Below, one piece after another: positions 8,585 to 16,236 of a DNA stretch of 16,236 nt. The DNA is from Cerioporus squamosus. Taxonomy: Eukaryota > Basidiomycota > Agaricomycetes > Polyporales > Polyporaceae. A program made the position numbers and the translations under genes. The notes beneath the pieces were generated by a model. The model did no database searches. It was given only the letters and a program-made list of their open reading frames with translations, and was not told where the DNA came from. How positions within the stretch are numbered: the stretch's first letter is position 1; each line of letters starts with the position of its first letter. The DNA is taken from NCBI GenBank assembly GCA_022592435.1, contig JABYQS010000646.1, forward strand, positions 1-16,236, in the 5' to 3' direction.

Positions 8585-8700
8585 ACACTTGCATCCGAGG
8601 ACAGGCAGATGAGCCGCGGATCGTATGGGACCTAGTAGGAGAGCGCGTACGTCGAGAGACGACTCGGAGGCGTGTCGAAGGCTGCGAAAGCTCTGCTAGA
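8585..8700 (-). repeat. Inverted copy of the 1085-1165 segment
   Basis: The reverse complement reads CAGCCTTCGACACGCCTCCG, then CGCGGCTCATCTGCCTGTCC. The plus-strand 1097-1157 reads CAGCCTTCGACACTCGTCCG, then CGTGGCTCATCTACCTGTCC. It lies in the segment of copy B (about 8510-8940) that copy A lacks. The rest of that segment (8701-8940) shows nothing recognisable. Confidence 0.65.
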
Positions 8701-8944
8701 ACAACACACGTTTGCCGCTTGTCCTTCCCTCCATCTGTCCCTCTTGGGTGCAAGCTCTGTCTCCACGGCCGACCGCACGGTGCACATCAGGCGCCGCTCC
8801 CATACTTGTCCTCGGCCCTCGACCTTGGACTCGTCTGAGTCCGTCGCATCAGCATATCTGGCTCTCTACCGCACGCGGATAGCGCCCTCGTCTCACTCTT
8901 GCACCTCAAACCGATGCGGCGTCGTGAGATAAGTGAGGCTTGTA

Positions 8945-9400
8945 CCCGCCTCTGTCCAACTCGCTGCAAACGCGGAGGAGACTGCAGCGGCCATTGCGCT
9001 CGCTGTATGCGCGACCGACTCGCACGCAGTGTCGTGCGCGAGACCCTCGACGCATCGTCTCTCGTCCGACGCGCTCTCCGACTGCGTCCTTTGTGGCACC
9101 CTCACGCCAGCTGGACTCCACAGGCTGCAGGTCGTTGGTGCGCCTACAGACCGCTGCGGGCCGCGTCTCGTCGTGCTCTCGCCCGACGGCGTACGCAGGT
9201 GCCTAGGCACGCAAGGTACGTCCTAGTCCCTGCCAACGTGGACTCAGAGCAGAGTGCTGCAGCCGTCTTGCTAACTGCGTACACAGGCGACAAACTCTGC
9301 GTCCGACTCAGCACGCTCGGGGAAATCGCGGTCGAGCGAGCCACCCAGGCTCGACCTCCACCGCTTCCGTTCCTATCGCTGAGCTGGACGACGAGGTTAG
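8945..9400. repeat. Repeat family units upstream of F-box/WD40 copy B
   Basis: This is the best-preserved full unit: GGAGGAGACTGCAGCGGCC (about 8974), CTCGTCCGACGCGCTCTCCG (about 9061), CTGCAGGTCGTTGGTGCGCC (about 9125) and GGTACGTCCTAGTCCCTGCC (about 9215). CTAACTGCGTACACAGGCG follows at about 9270. It pairs with 2335-2760. No conserved protein product is seen. Confidence 0.7.
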
Positions 9401-9519
9401 TTAGTGTCTTGGGAAAACACACGACCAGATTCTTCACTCTACGACCCACTCCTGCTCCTTGCGATCGTCCCAGCTCTTCTCGGACAGGACGCGGAGACGG
9501 TCTGGAAGAATGTTCCGGG

Positions 9520-9735
9520 GTACGTGCATGTCCTGTTCGATTGGTACGTTTAGCAGCAGCGACTGAACCCGACCGTCTTCTAGTCTGAACGACGCACCCG
9601 GTGCACACTGCCTTTGCCACAGAAGCGTCAGTACATCCGCAAGGCGTACAGCCTGTGTCCGAGCAGCTGCCCTTTGTTTGCGCACATGCTCCGGGCTACG
9701 CGTCTTACACGACAATGCCCGATCTGCAGCGTCAA
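9520..9735. repeat. Single unit matching the 203-bp tandem pair at 2871-3276
   Basis: It shares GGTACGTGCATGTCCTGTTC, GCCACAGAAGCGTCA and CAGCCTGTGTCCGAGCAGCT with the tandem units in copy A. Only one unit is present in copy B. Confidence 0.75.
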
Positions 9736-9803
9736 CTTGTACCAACGAGCGTTGGCGTCCATCCGGTGAGTCCGCTCCGATTCGGACCGGTCAAGCAAGT
9801 GAG

Positions 9804-9808
9804 CCAAT
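9804..9808 (+). promoter_or_regulatory. CCAAT box upstream of F-box/WD40 copy B
   Basis: CCAAT lies within GAGCCAATCG, about 195 nt before the ATG at 10001, matching copy A. The stretch just before the ATG is pyrimidine-rich and ends CCCACCATG, a good fungal start context. Confidence 0.45.
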
Positions 9809-10000
9809 CGTGCTCGTAGGATAAGCTCAGATAAACCAACGTGCCCGGCGACATGGAAGGGAACAGGCAGAGCTGCTGATGCGTGGACAGGTAGACGCGC
9901 CTTGGGCATGCGGAAACCGTGTAGGACAGGCACAGCAGGCCCCAGTGTCAATGTCGCCGCGCCCCATCATACTGTGCGTTCGCTCTATCCTCCTCCCACC

Positions 10001-12565
10001 ATGTCGACCGTCACAGAGTTGCCGAACGTCCCCCTCGAAGTCGAGGAGAACGTCATTGACCAGCTCAGTAGGGACGTTGAGTCGCTCCGCAGCTGCGCCT
10101 TGACCTGTCACGGATGGCTTCCCCGCGCTCGCTATCATCTCGTCGCATCCATACGTGTACAGTCGAGAGAAGACCTCTACTCCATCTGCGACTACTTCAG
10201 CTTCAACCCTCGTATGGCTACTCTAGTTCAAAACCTCTCCGTCTCGCCCGCGAATACCGAAAAGAACCCTTGTTCACTCCTGGAGACTATCCCGGTGGCC
10301 TTGTTATCGCGGCTTCCGAAGTTGCGAAGCTATGGTATTCTGGGTGCATATGTGCTCAGGGTCATTCGCATCTCTTTCCATGCCACCACACTCATCCATA
10401 TTAGAACATACCTCCACGTAGAGGAGCTGTCACTGGGTCCGCTGAGACTTCGCGCAATTGCAGAGCTCGCGCGGCTCTTAATCGCCTTGCCGCAACTGCG
10501 ACGTCTTAATTGCACCAAGCTCCAATTCCGGGACAACGACAGAACCACCAGTGGGGCTGCCGCGGGCATAGCACGTTTCTGCGACAAGTGCAAATATCTA
10601 TCCGATGTAACAGTGCGTCGTAGCTTTGGTAATTGACAGGCAGTTGTGATCAAGTACTGACCGTTCTTGATCAGATGCGAGAGTCAGACATCCTTGCCGT
10701 CCGCCTCATCACCCAGATATCTATCTCGTCGTTGGAATTCCTGTGGTGTGACTCGGCCTGCATCATGGCTCCCGTAGGAGGTATGCCTCGACAGAATTTA
10801 GCGCGAGTTTCGGCCGTCACTGACCGTTGGTATGCTTTGCTTATGCAGATGGGGATATCGCTCTTGACTGTCCGAGTCCAAGCGCCTGCGATCCCTAGAG
10901 ATTATGACCGGGGAACTGACGGCTTCCGAGAATGCGAAGGTTATCGACAGGATTATCCAGATACTCAACACTCTTCCACCGAGCACACTCCATAAGTTGA
11001 CGATGACCTTCATGGGTGATAAACCCCAAACCGCAAACTACTATACCTTCGGGCCGGAGTCATTGGTGCATCTCGCGCAGGCATGGAGGGACCCCACCGT
11101 AGTGCAGAAGTGTCAGCTACTGGAGGATACTCTCATTGGGCTTGGGACACAGCACGTAGTCGTCAGGATACCACAGATCAAGCAGAACAGACTCGCATCT
11201 TGGTCGAAGTTGATCTGCAGCTGCTTTCCGCGTCTCCATGAGCGCCGATTGTTGCAGGTACAGTGCTCATCGGGTATGTAGGATACTTGTCCACGAAGCC
11301 GTTCCATGCCATGGCTTACATGTTCATCAGTGGATGCCGACAGACAGGGACAGGGACACCTCGGTCACGACGGGAGTGTTACCGCCGCAGCTGCCTCACC
11401 AGACGGCCGATACTTCGCAACCAGCGCTGCAGATTACACGGTCATCATATGGAGCGGGATGGAGTCCTTGGAGACGATTCTCGTTGAGATACATCTCCCC
11501 GGCGGGGGTGTACCTGTAAACGCTCTCGCCTTCTCGGATGCCGGCGACTTCTTGGCCGCCGTCAAAGATGCCAGTCTCCTTGTCTGGCGCCTTGCTGACG
11601 GCTCCCTGATCTCCTCTTTTGAGATTAGCAGGCATGAACCCTCCTGTGCATGGTGGGGCGACGGTCTTGAAAGAGCCATTATCTCCGCGTTTGGCAACTC
11701 TGCGGATGGGTCGACCTCCCTCTCGATCTGCAGGGTGCATACTGTAGTTCAGCACTCGGGGGACCCGGTCCACGCTGTGAATTGCGATCTCGCCTTCTCA
11801 TCTCTATGGTCTTTTGTCCTGGCGGGTGGCCCCGAGTCTCTCTGTTTCCTCCAGCTATCGGCAAGCGGCAGAACTGTCGCGGGCAGGAACATCTTCGACC
11901 GCGTGTTCCGCATCTGGCGCATGGTCACGGAGCCCGTTCCCGCATACGAAGTGCACCACCTGACGTGGACGGAACCGTCCATCCTGCCATCTTGCGCAAC
12001 CCTCGTCGGTGATGAAGAGCTCGTTGTAGGCTTCAGTGACGGCACACTCCACTGGTGGGACATATCCGCATCCCCAAGGCTAGCCATGACAGAACCGCAC
12101 GGCATCCTCACACTGCATTCCGGATACTCAGACTGGTTCTCCCCTAAAGTGACCAGCTTGTCCGTGTCGCCACACCGCACCTTCCTCATTGCGTACTCAG
12201 ATCACAGATGGGCGGTGACATGGGTGCTGTGGCGAGAGGACTTTGGACACCACGCGCAAAGTGGTCTGAGGGATGTCAAGTTCTCTCTTCATGCCTCTCT
12301 CCAAGGCCACACGGGAGGGATCAAGGCTGCGTGTTTCTCTCCCTGCGAGCGGTATGTCGCCACTGCCTCCGTGGACCACACTGTGCGCCTATGGAGCATC
12401 GGGGACGGATCACTCATGTGGACATTCGTGAACCACGATGCCACGGTGTCGCACGTGGTGTTCTCGGCTGACGGGAAGACTTTGGTATCAGCGGACAAAT
12501 CGGGACGGGTTTGCGTACATGCGTTGTGCATGTTCGTGAGGGATGCGCCGCTTTGTTTAGGATAA
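10001..12565 (+). CDS. F-box/WD40-repeat protein (presumed SCF substrate receptor)
   Basis: There are four exons: 10001-10612, 10675-10780, 10849-11273 and 11331-12565. The three introns (62, 68 and 57 nt) have GTGCGT, GTATGC and GTATGT donors. Exons sum to 2378 nt, one short of 793 codons. A lost T near 10869 (GACTGTCC here, GACTTGTCC in copy A) shifts the frame, perhaps a sequencing error. Residues 7-53 form an F-box (LPNVPLEVEENVIDQLSRDV, then LRSCALTCHGWLPRARYHL). A leucine-rich middle follows (about 95-380). WD40 repeats run from about 391 (GHLGHDGSVTAAAASPDG, then VIIWSG) to about 785 (GHTGGIKAACFSPCERYVAT, then VRLW and VFSADGKTLVSAD). By family knowledge the F-box binds Skp1 and the propeller binds a substrate for ubiquitylation. 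The substrate is unknown. The start is fixed by conservation with the paralogue at 3559. Confidence 0.88.
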
Positions 12566-13024
12566 GTAGGTCCGTGGTGCGCGATCGTTAGTACGAATGC
12601 ACTGACAAGGAGGCTTCGATGTATGGGATGCTGCTCTCGGCTACTTACCTCGGTGTACTGTATGTTAGAAACTCGGCGATCGACGATGACTTGAGGCGTT
12701 GATGTTGTCGATGAGTTGAGAGTCGAGCGGGCGAATATTCTCCGGCAGTAGGGATTCAGGGAACACCAGCACACTCACAGAGAGTAATGCATTAGCCACA
12801 CTGAGTCGCCGCCGCTAGCGACGCCGGCGATTACATGACTCTGCGACACATCCGGCGGCATCGCGTCGCATGCAAGAAACGAGCGTGCGCTAGCTGGAGC
12901 TGTCCCGGCCTGTCCCCTTGTCTGCCCGGAGGGTTCCCTGGTCACTTCAGCACCCCGCCACTCAATCTCTTCCTTCCTTACCCCCATCATCCCCGACTTG
13001 CGCTCGCTCTCCCGCCTGTCCAGC
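12566..13024. other. Intergenic region, possible promoter of the locus at 13025
   Basis: There is no gene here. The last 60 nt before 13025 are strongly pyrimidine-rich (TCTCTTCCTTCCTTACCCCC), like the 5' leaders of fungal genes. That is the main reason to suspect a plus-strand start there. The region has no match to the 3' flank of copy A. Confidence 0.35.
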
Positions 13025-14519
13025 ATGTACTTCGCCCTATCCACACGCCATGTATTGCTCCGCGCACGCACATCTCTCGCGAGGGCAAACAGATGAAGAC
13101 TTGTTCATTGCTGGGAGCCGCTCCGGCTCTAGGTAAGTACACATACACGTCGTGCTCGACCCGCCTTCCGGTACTGACTCTTCCCAACAGCCTCCATACC
13201 CGCAACGTGCCACTCACCAACACGCAAGTCTCGTCCCCGCGTCCTAGCCTCTCCGGCCCACGCACCCCGGCGTCGAGTCCCGGTCATACGGCCGGCGGGC
13301 TCGACACTTCCTAACGGACGCCGTGGCGTTCACGATCTTGCAAGACGCAGTCGACAAAGCGTCGTAGTCGCCCGGTGTCACCTCTACTTGCGGCGGTACC
13401 GACGCAATCAACCTTTCCATCCGCTTCGCGACGTTCGCAGACGGCGCGGCTGCCCAGACGTCGCAGACGCGCTCGACCTGCTGCCTTGTACTGTACTCTG
13501 AGTTATCTTCGTGTGCGCGGCGCGTTCCTGACCGACATACAGAGCTCTTTTCCGCCCGCAGCCCTAGTCGAGGTCGAGTCCAACCAGACGGTATGTGGTG
13601 CTCAGTGTTCCTGCGAGACGATGTGATAACATCTTATATATTTATCAGCTCCTGGAACTTCGTTGTCCACGGCAGCCACCCCCGGGTCTGTGCACCATGC
13701 CTTCCACGGCTGGGACGCGTCTCAGCTCGCCCTTCAGCTCGTACGACGGCCTCCAGGTGTCAGGGGAGCGTGCCTGGATCAGCTCCCGGCAGGGAGTCGA
13801 GCGACGGCCGCTCTGCTCTCCGATTTCCTGCGCATGTACGTCACTTACCTGAGACCCTTTCACGCCGCTGTCAGTACTGACCTCCTTGTCTGGCAGCCAT
13901 GAACACTTGTGCCGCGGCGCCTGCATCTTCAACTGCAAACCCAAGTCGTCCTCGCATCTCCAATCTTGCCGCATCAGCCTCCCGTCGCCAATGCCCCGTG
14001 ATTGGTGCTCAGGACATGACCTGTTTGCGGCGACGTTCTAGAGGCAGTCGACGCATCGTTGCCGTCGTCGTCCGGTGTCGCGCGTGCTTTTTGTTGTACA
14101 GCGCAGCCAATGTCGCTGGCATCCGGTGCGGCTGCTCGGACGACGTAGACACGCATGCCGCGCTCGACTCGCTGTATACAACTCCCGCTTTCCTTCGAGC
14201 AGGCAGCGCGTTCTCATCTTCACCCGCCAGCGCTGGTCGAGGTCGATCCCGGTGAGATGGTACGCGTTGCTACATATTTCTGTGCGGCACTCTGTTAACA
14301 TATTCCCAGCGCGCGTTTTAACGAGCAAGTCCGCGACGACTCCCGCCGTGCAGCGTGGTGTCCGGTAACGCCTCCCGGCTGGCTCTCTGGCCCTCGCGAC
14401 CGGGTGCCCGTATTATGGACCCCTCCAGCAGGAAGTCGAGCGACGGGCTCCGGCCGACACGCGTACGTCGCCCAGCCCGAACCTGTCTGCGCCGCTATGA
14501 GTGCTAACCTGTGCCTCAG
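13025..14519 (+). pseudogene. Unrecognised degenerate multi-exon locus with duplicated modules
   Basis: Intron-like segments with good signals occur at 13133-13190 (GTAAGT, TACTGAC, AACAG) and 13591-13648. Others are at 13836-13896 (GTACGT, TACTGAC, GGCAG), about 14260-14309 and 14463-14519 (GTACGT, GCTAAC, CTCAG). Protein-like fragments between them include QTDEDLFIAGSRSGS, FLTDAVAFTILQDAVDKAS and PPAALVEVE. The last recurs as PPALVEVD in the second module. No single frame is open through the 400-nt segment 13191-13590, so either bases are missing or the locus is dead. Module 13300-13896 is repeated, diverged, at 13990-14519 with both introns in matching places. No family was recognised. Confidence 0.35.
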
Positions 14520-15505
14520 CTATCAAGACTTATGCCGCCGCCGATGCGTCTGCGACTGGCAGCTTGCAGGCGCGTACCTCAGCCTCTATCTGTCGCTGCA
14601 CGTCGCGCTGACAGCGACGCTCTCCAGAACCAGCCCAGCACGATGCCCGGCGACGTCTCCCAGACCGTCTCGGCTCGTCGTCTCTCGTCTCGTCTCGGCA
14701 GGACGCACGCGCGGCAACTGGACCTCTGCCGGCCATGCTCGATCCGGGATGCGCACCCCGACGCACCTCGACTTGGGACGGCGTCGTCACACGCGAGCCG
14801 CGAGCCGAGGCGTCGAGGACACCTCACCTCACCCCACTGGCCGCAAAGCGACGTCGGCGCTGGCCACGCCTCCCGGTGCGTAGTTCATTCTACCCGGTAC
14901 GCCCTGCGCAGCGCTGACTGCTTTACTGCCGTTAGCCCGCGACACACAAGACATCTGCTCTCGCGGGAAATCGGACGCACCGGTGTCCTCCCGGGCGCGC
15001 ATTCCGCTACCGCGCGTGCGCGCTGCGACGGCGACGACGTCCGCTGACGCTCTACGCTCTCGGACTGGGCGCGAAGCCCGTAGAACGCGGGCGCATGCTG
15101 GTCCCACGGCAGGCGGGCGTACTCGACGCCGCCTGCCAGCGAGCACGGCCGGACGCGATCGAGAGCGAAAGGGACTTACCTGCAACGTGCGAACACTGCG
15201 GCTAACCTCTCAGCTGCGACCGCGACGTCTCCGTCTTCCTAGCTCTGTACGGGGAGCTGGATGCAAGCGAGTATCCGGTACGTGTTTTTGCCCCGCGCAT
15301 TGCTCGCGGCGTCCGGTGGGTGCACAGCAAAGTCCCAGAAGTGGCAGGAAGAAGCGCAGGTGCGCATAGCTCCAGAAACGGCGCAAAGAGAGAGGCCGGA
15401 GGAGGAGGTCGGTACGGTCGTGGTGGTGGTCGAAAGCAGAGGGCACCGGTCCATAGGCGCCCGTGCATTCCGGAGGGTGTGTCGCGGTGCTCTGTCTGTA
15501 AGTAG
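14520..15505 (+). other. Possible further exons of the same unrecognised locus
   Basis: Intron-like segments are at 14574-14627 (GTACCT, GCTGAC, TCCAG) and 14876-14935 (GTGCGT, GCTGAC, GTTAG). A branch-plus-acceptor signal (GCTAACCTCTCAG) ends at 15213. After it, a frame is open from 15215 to TAG 15503-15505: CDRDVSVFLALYGELDASEY at the start and a Gly/Arg-rich stretch (GGGGRYGRGGGR) near its middle-to-end. The frames of the pieces do not join cleanly. It may be the 3' end of the 13025 locus or a separate fragment. Confidence 0.25.
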
Positions 15506-15710
15506 CGTAGCCAGTATGTAGAGAATATATCTCGTGCGCCCCAGACCCAAGGCGTGAATTCGAAGTGCTTGTGCCCCTCCATCTCGCGAGACCGCAAGAC
15601 ATTCCAACATACATGGGGAGCGAACGAAATATATTGCTCTACGGAGACATACGAGCCGACCTACTCTCCAAGCCCGCCACCCCTCTCCCTGCGCGACTGC
15701 ATCCACCCCC
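15506..15710. other. Spacer downstream of the unrecognised locus
   Basis: No gene was recognised. AT-rich bits (AGAATATATCTC near 15522 and AAATATATTGC near 15627) stand out in GC-rich DNA and could be processing or promoter sites. Nothing decides between these. Confidence 0.25.
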
Positions 15711-15865
15711 GCTGTCGCTATACCCTCCAGAGCACACCACCGTCGCTACACCCCCCTCCTGCACCTATCCCTCTCCTAAACCCCTCACCGTCCCTCATCC
15801 CCTCCAGACCCCCTGTCCCTATCCCCTCCATCCCGCTGTCCCTATATCCCCTCCAGATCCCCCTA
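15711..15865. repeat. C-rich imperfect minisatellite
   Basis: CTGTCCCTATCCCCTCCA-like units recur near 15711 (GCTGTCGCTATACCCTCCAG), 15790, 15813 and 15835 (GCTGTCCCTATATCCCCTCC). The spacing is roughly 23-26 nt in the last two steps. The plus strand is almost purely C/T. It lies in the 3' flank of SOD2. Confidence 0.6.
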
Positions 15866-16022
15866 AGGTCGAGGTTGCATCTGGTGCGTCGCTTCGCACT
15901 CCGCTGATAGCCTGCGCACGCGACGCGGGCCCGGATGTGCACGACGATGCCGAGCAGCGAGGTCACGCACGCGCGCGCGCAGCCATGTCCGTCGGCGTCT
16001 CTGCGAGTACCTCGCGCACGGC
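15866..16022 (-). other. SOD2 3' flank / presumed 3' UTR
   Basis: This is non-coding sequence directly after the SOD2 stop. It includes an alternating (CG)n run with CACGCACGCGCGCGCGCAG at about 15963-15981. No clear polyadenylation signal was seen. Confidence 0.4.
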
Positions 16023-16236
16023 TCAGGCGGGCGCGAGGAAGCGGCGCTCGGCCTCCTTGTTCCAGATCGCGGACAGGTACTGCGGGCAGGTCAGCACTCG
16101 CTCGCTCGCTCGGACGCACACGTGGGACTCACATCGGCCTTGACGTTGTGGTACTGGAGGTAGAAGGCGTGCTCCCAGATGTCGATGCCGATGATGGGGA
16201 CGTGCGAGAGGAGCGGGTCCTGGTTGGCGGTCGTGA
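16023..16236 (-). CDS. SOD2: Mitochondrial Mn superoxide dismutase, 3' half (continues from position 1)
   Basis: Exon 3 (16236 to 16133) begins in mid-codon and reads (V)[25 protein letters not shown], then LQYHNVKAD. It carries the Gln of NQDPL typical of Mn-type enzymes and the DxWEH metal ligands (about Asp189 and His193). A 53-nt intron (16132 to 16080; GTGAGT donor, GCTGAC branch, CCGCAG acceptor) contains four CTCG units. Exon 4 (16079 to 16023) encodes [18 protein letters not shown] and TGA. The usual family tail is IWNVINFKEAE-like, so four residues (VINF) appear to be absent in frame. Joined to the half at 1-561, exons total 670 nt. With the two frameshifts discounted this gives 223 codons plus stop, the normal length for the family. 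The frame and the reading across the window ends match exactly. Confidence 0.95.
   Translation of the reverse strand, partial: HDRQPGPAPLARPHHRHRHLGARLLPPVPQRQGRCESHVCVRASERVLTCPQYLSAIWNKEAERRFLAPA

Larger units (their letters stand above)
6600..12565. repeat. Segmental duplication, copy B
   Basis: This is the second direct copy of the block at 480-6036. Only the exon 1 presequence of SOD2 survives, and it is decayed. The F-box/WD40 gene is nearly intact. An extra segment at about 8510-8940 has no direct counterpart in copy A and contains an inverted copy of 1085-1165. No target-site duplication or terminal inverted repeat was recognised at the block edges, which favours recombination over transposition. 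Confidence 0.85.

Noticed and set aside
740..9400. CRISPR array or transposable element
   Set aside because: Repeats are irregular, long and diverged with no uniform spacers. No transposase, reverse transcriptase, terminal repeat or target-site duplication was found.
15202..15706. Overlapping 130-155 codon minus-strand frames
   Set aside because: They are long only because of GC richness. Composition is low in complexity with no motif, and splice signals in the area favour the plus strand.
1..16236. Fungal plasmid or mitochondrial genome, suggested by the circular joint
   Set aside because: There is no DNA/RNA polymerase, replication protein, rRNA or tRNA. Genes have spliceosomal introns and nuclear-type GC-rich codons.

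Overview
The window looks like GC-rich nuclear DNA of a filamentous basidiomycete. It has very short spliceosomal introns (about 50-68 nt, GTRNGT donors, CTAAC/CTGAC branch sites), a mitochondrial Mn-type superoxide dismutase, and F-box proteins fused to WD40 repeats of a kind common in mushroom-forming fungi. Genus assignment is not possible from the sequence alone. No bacterial, plasmid-replication, rRNA, tRNA or CRISPR feature was found.

The most striking property is that the two window ends are two halves of ONE SOD2 gene on the minus strand. Base 1 ends inside a codon after ...KKLEI, and base 16236 supplies the rest of that codon (Val) followed by TTANQDPLL. The join restores the family sequence with no base missing or repeated. 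The window therefore behaves as a circular molecule, one period of a tandem array, or a circularised assembly contig.

Layout: (1) 1-561 minus, SOD2 5' half, with TATA box at 608-614. (2) 620-3340, a mosaic of diverged repeats with splice-signal-like cores and no recognisable gene. (3) 3559-6036 plus, an F-box/WD40 pseudogene with many frameshifts. (4) 6037-6600, unassigned. (5) 6600-6712 minus, a decayed relic of SOD2 exon 1 whose start codon is lost. (6) 6760-9740, a second set of the same repeats. (7) 10001-12565 plus, the better-preserved F-box/WD40 gene: four exons, 792 codons if one single-base frameshift is discounted. (8) 12566-15505, an unrecognised, apparently degenerate multi-exon locus with tandemly duplicated exon-intron modules. 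(9) 15506-16022, a C-rich minisatellite and SOD2 3' flank. (10) 16023-16236 minus, SOD2 3' half.

Items 1-3 and 5-7 are two direct copies of one ancestral block (SOD2 5' end, repeats, F-box/WD40). The region thus arose by a roughly 6 kb direct duplication. In one copy the F-box/WD40 gene decayed; in the other the SOD2 fragment decayed. No pathway links the genes: SOD2 detoxifies superoxide in mitochondria, and the F-box/WD40 protein is a presumptive SCF ubiquitin-ligase substrate receptor.
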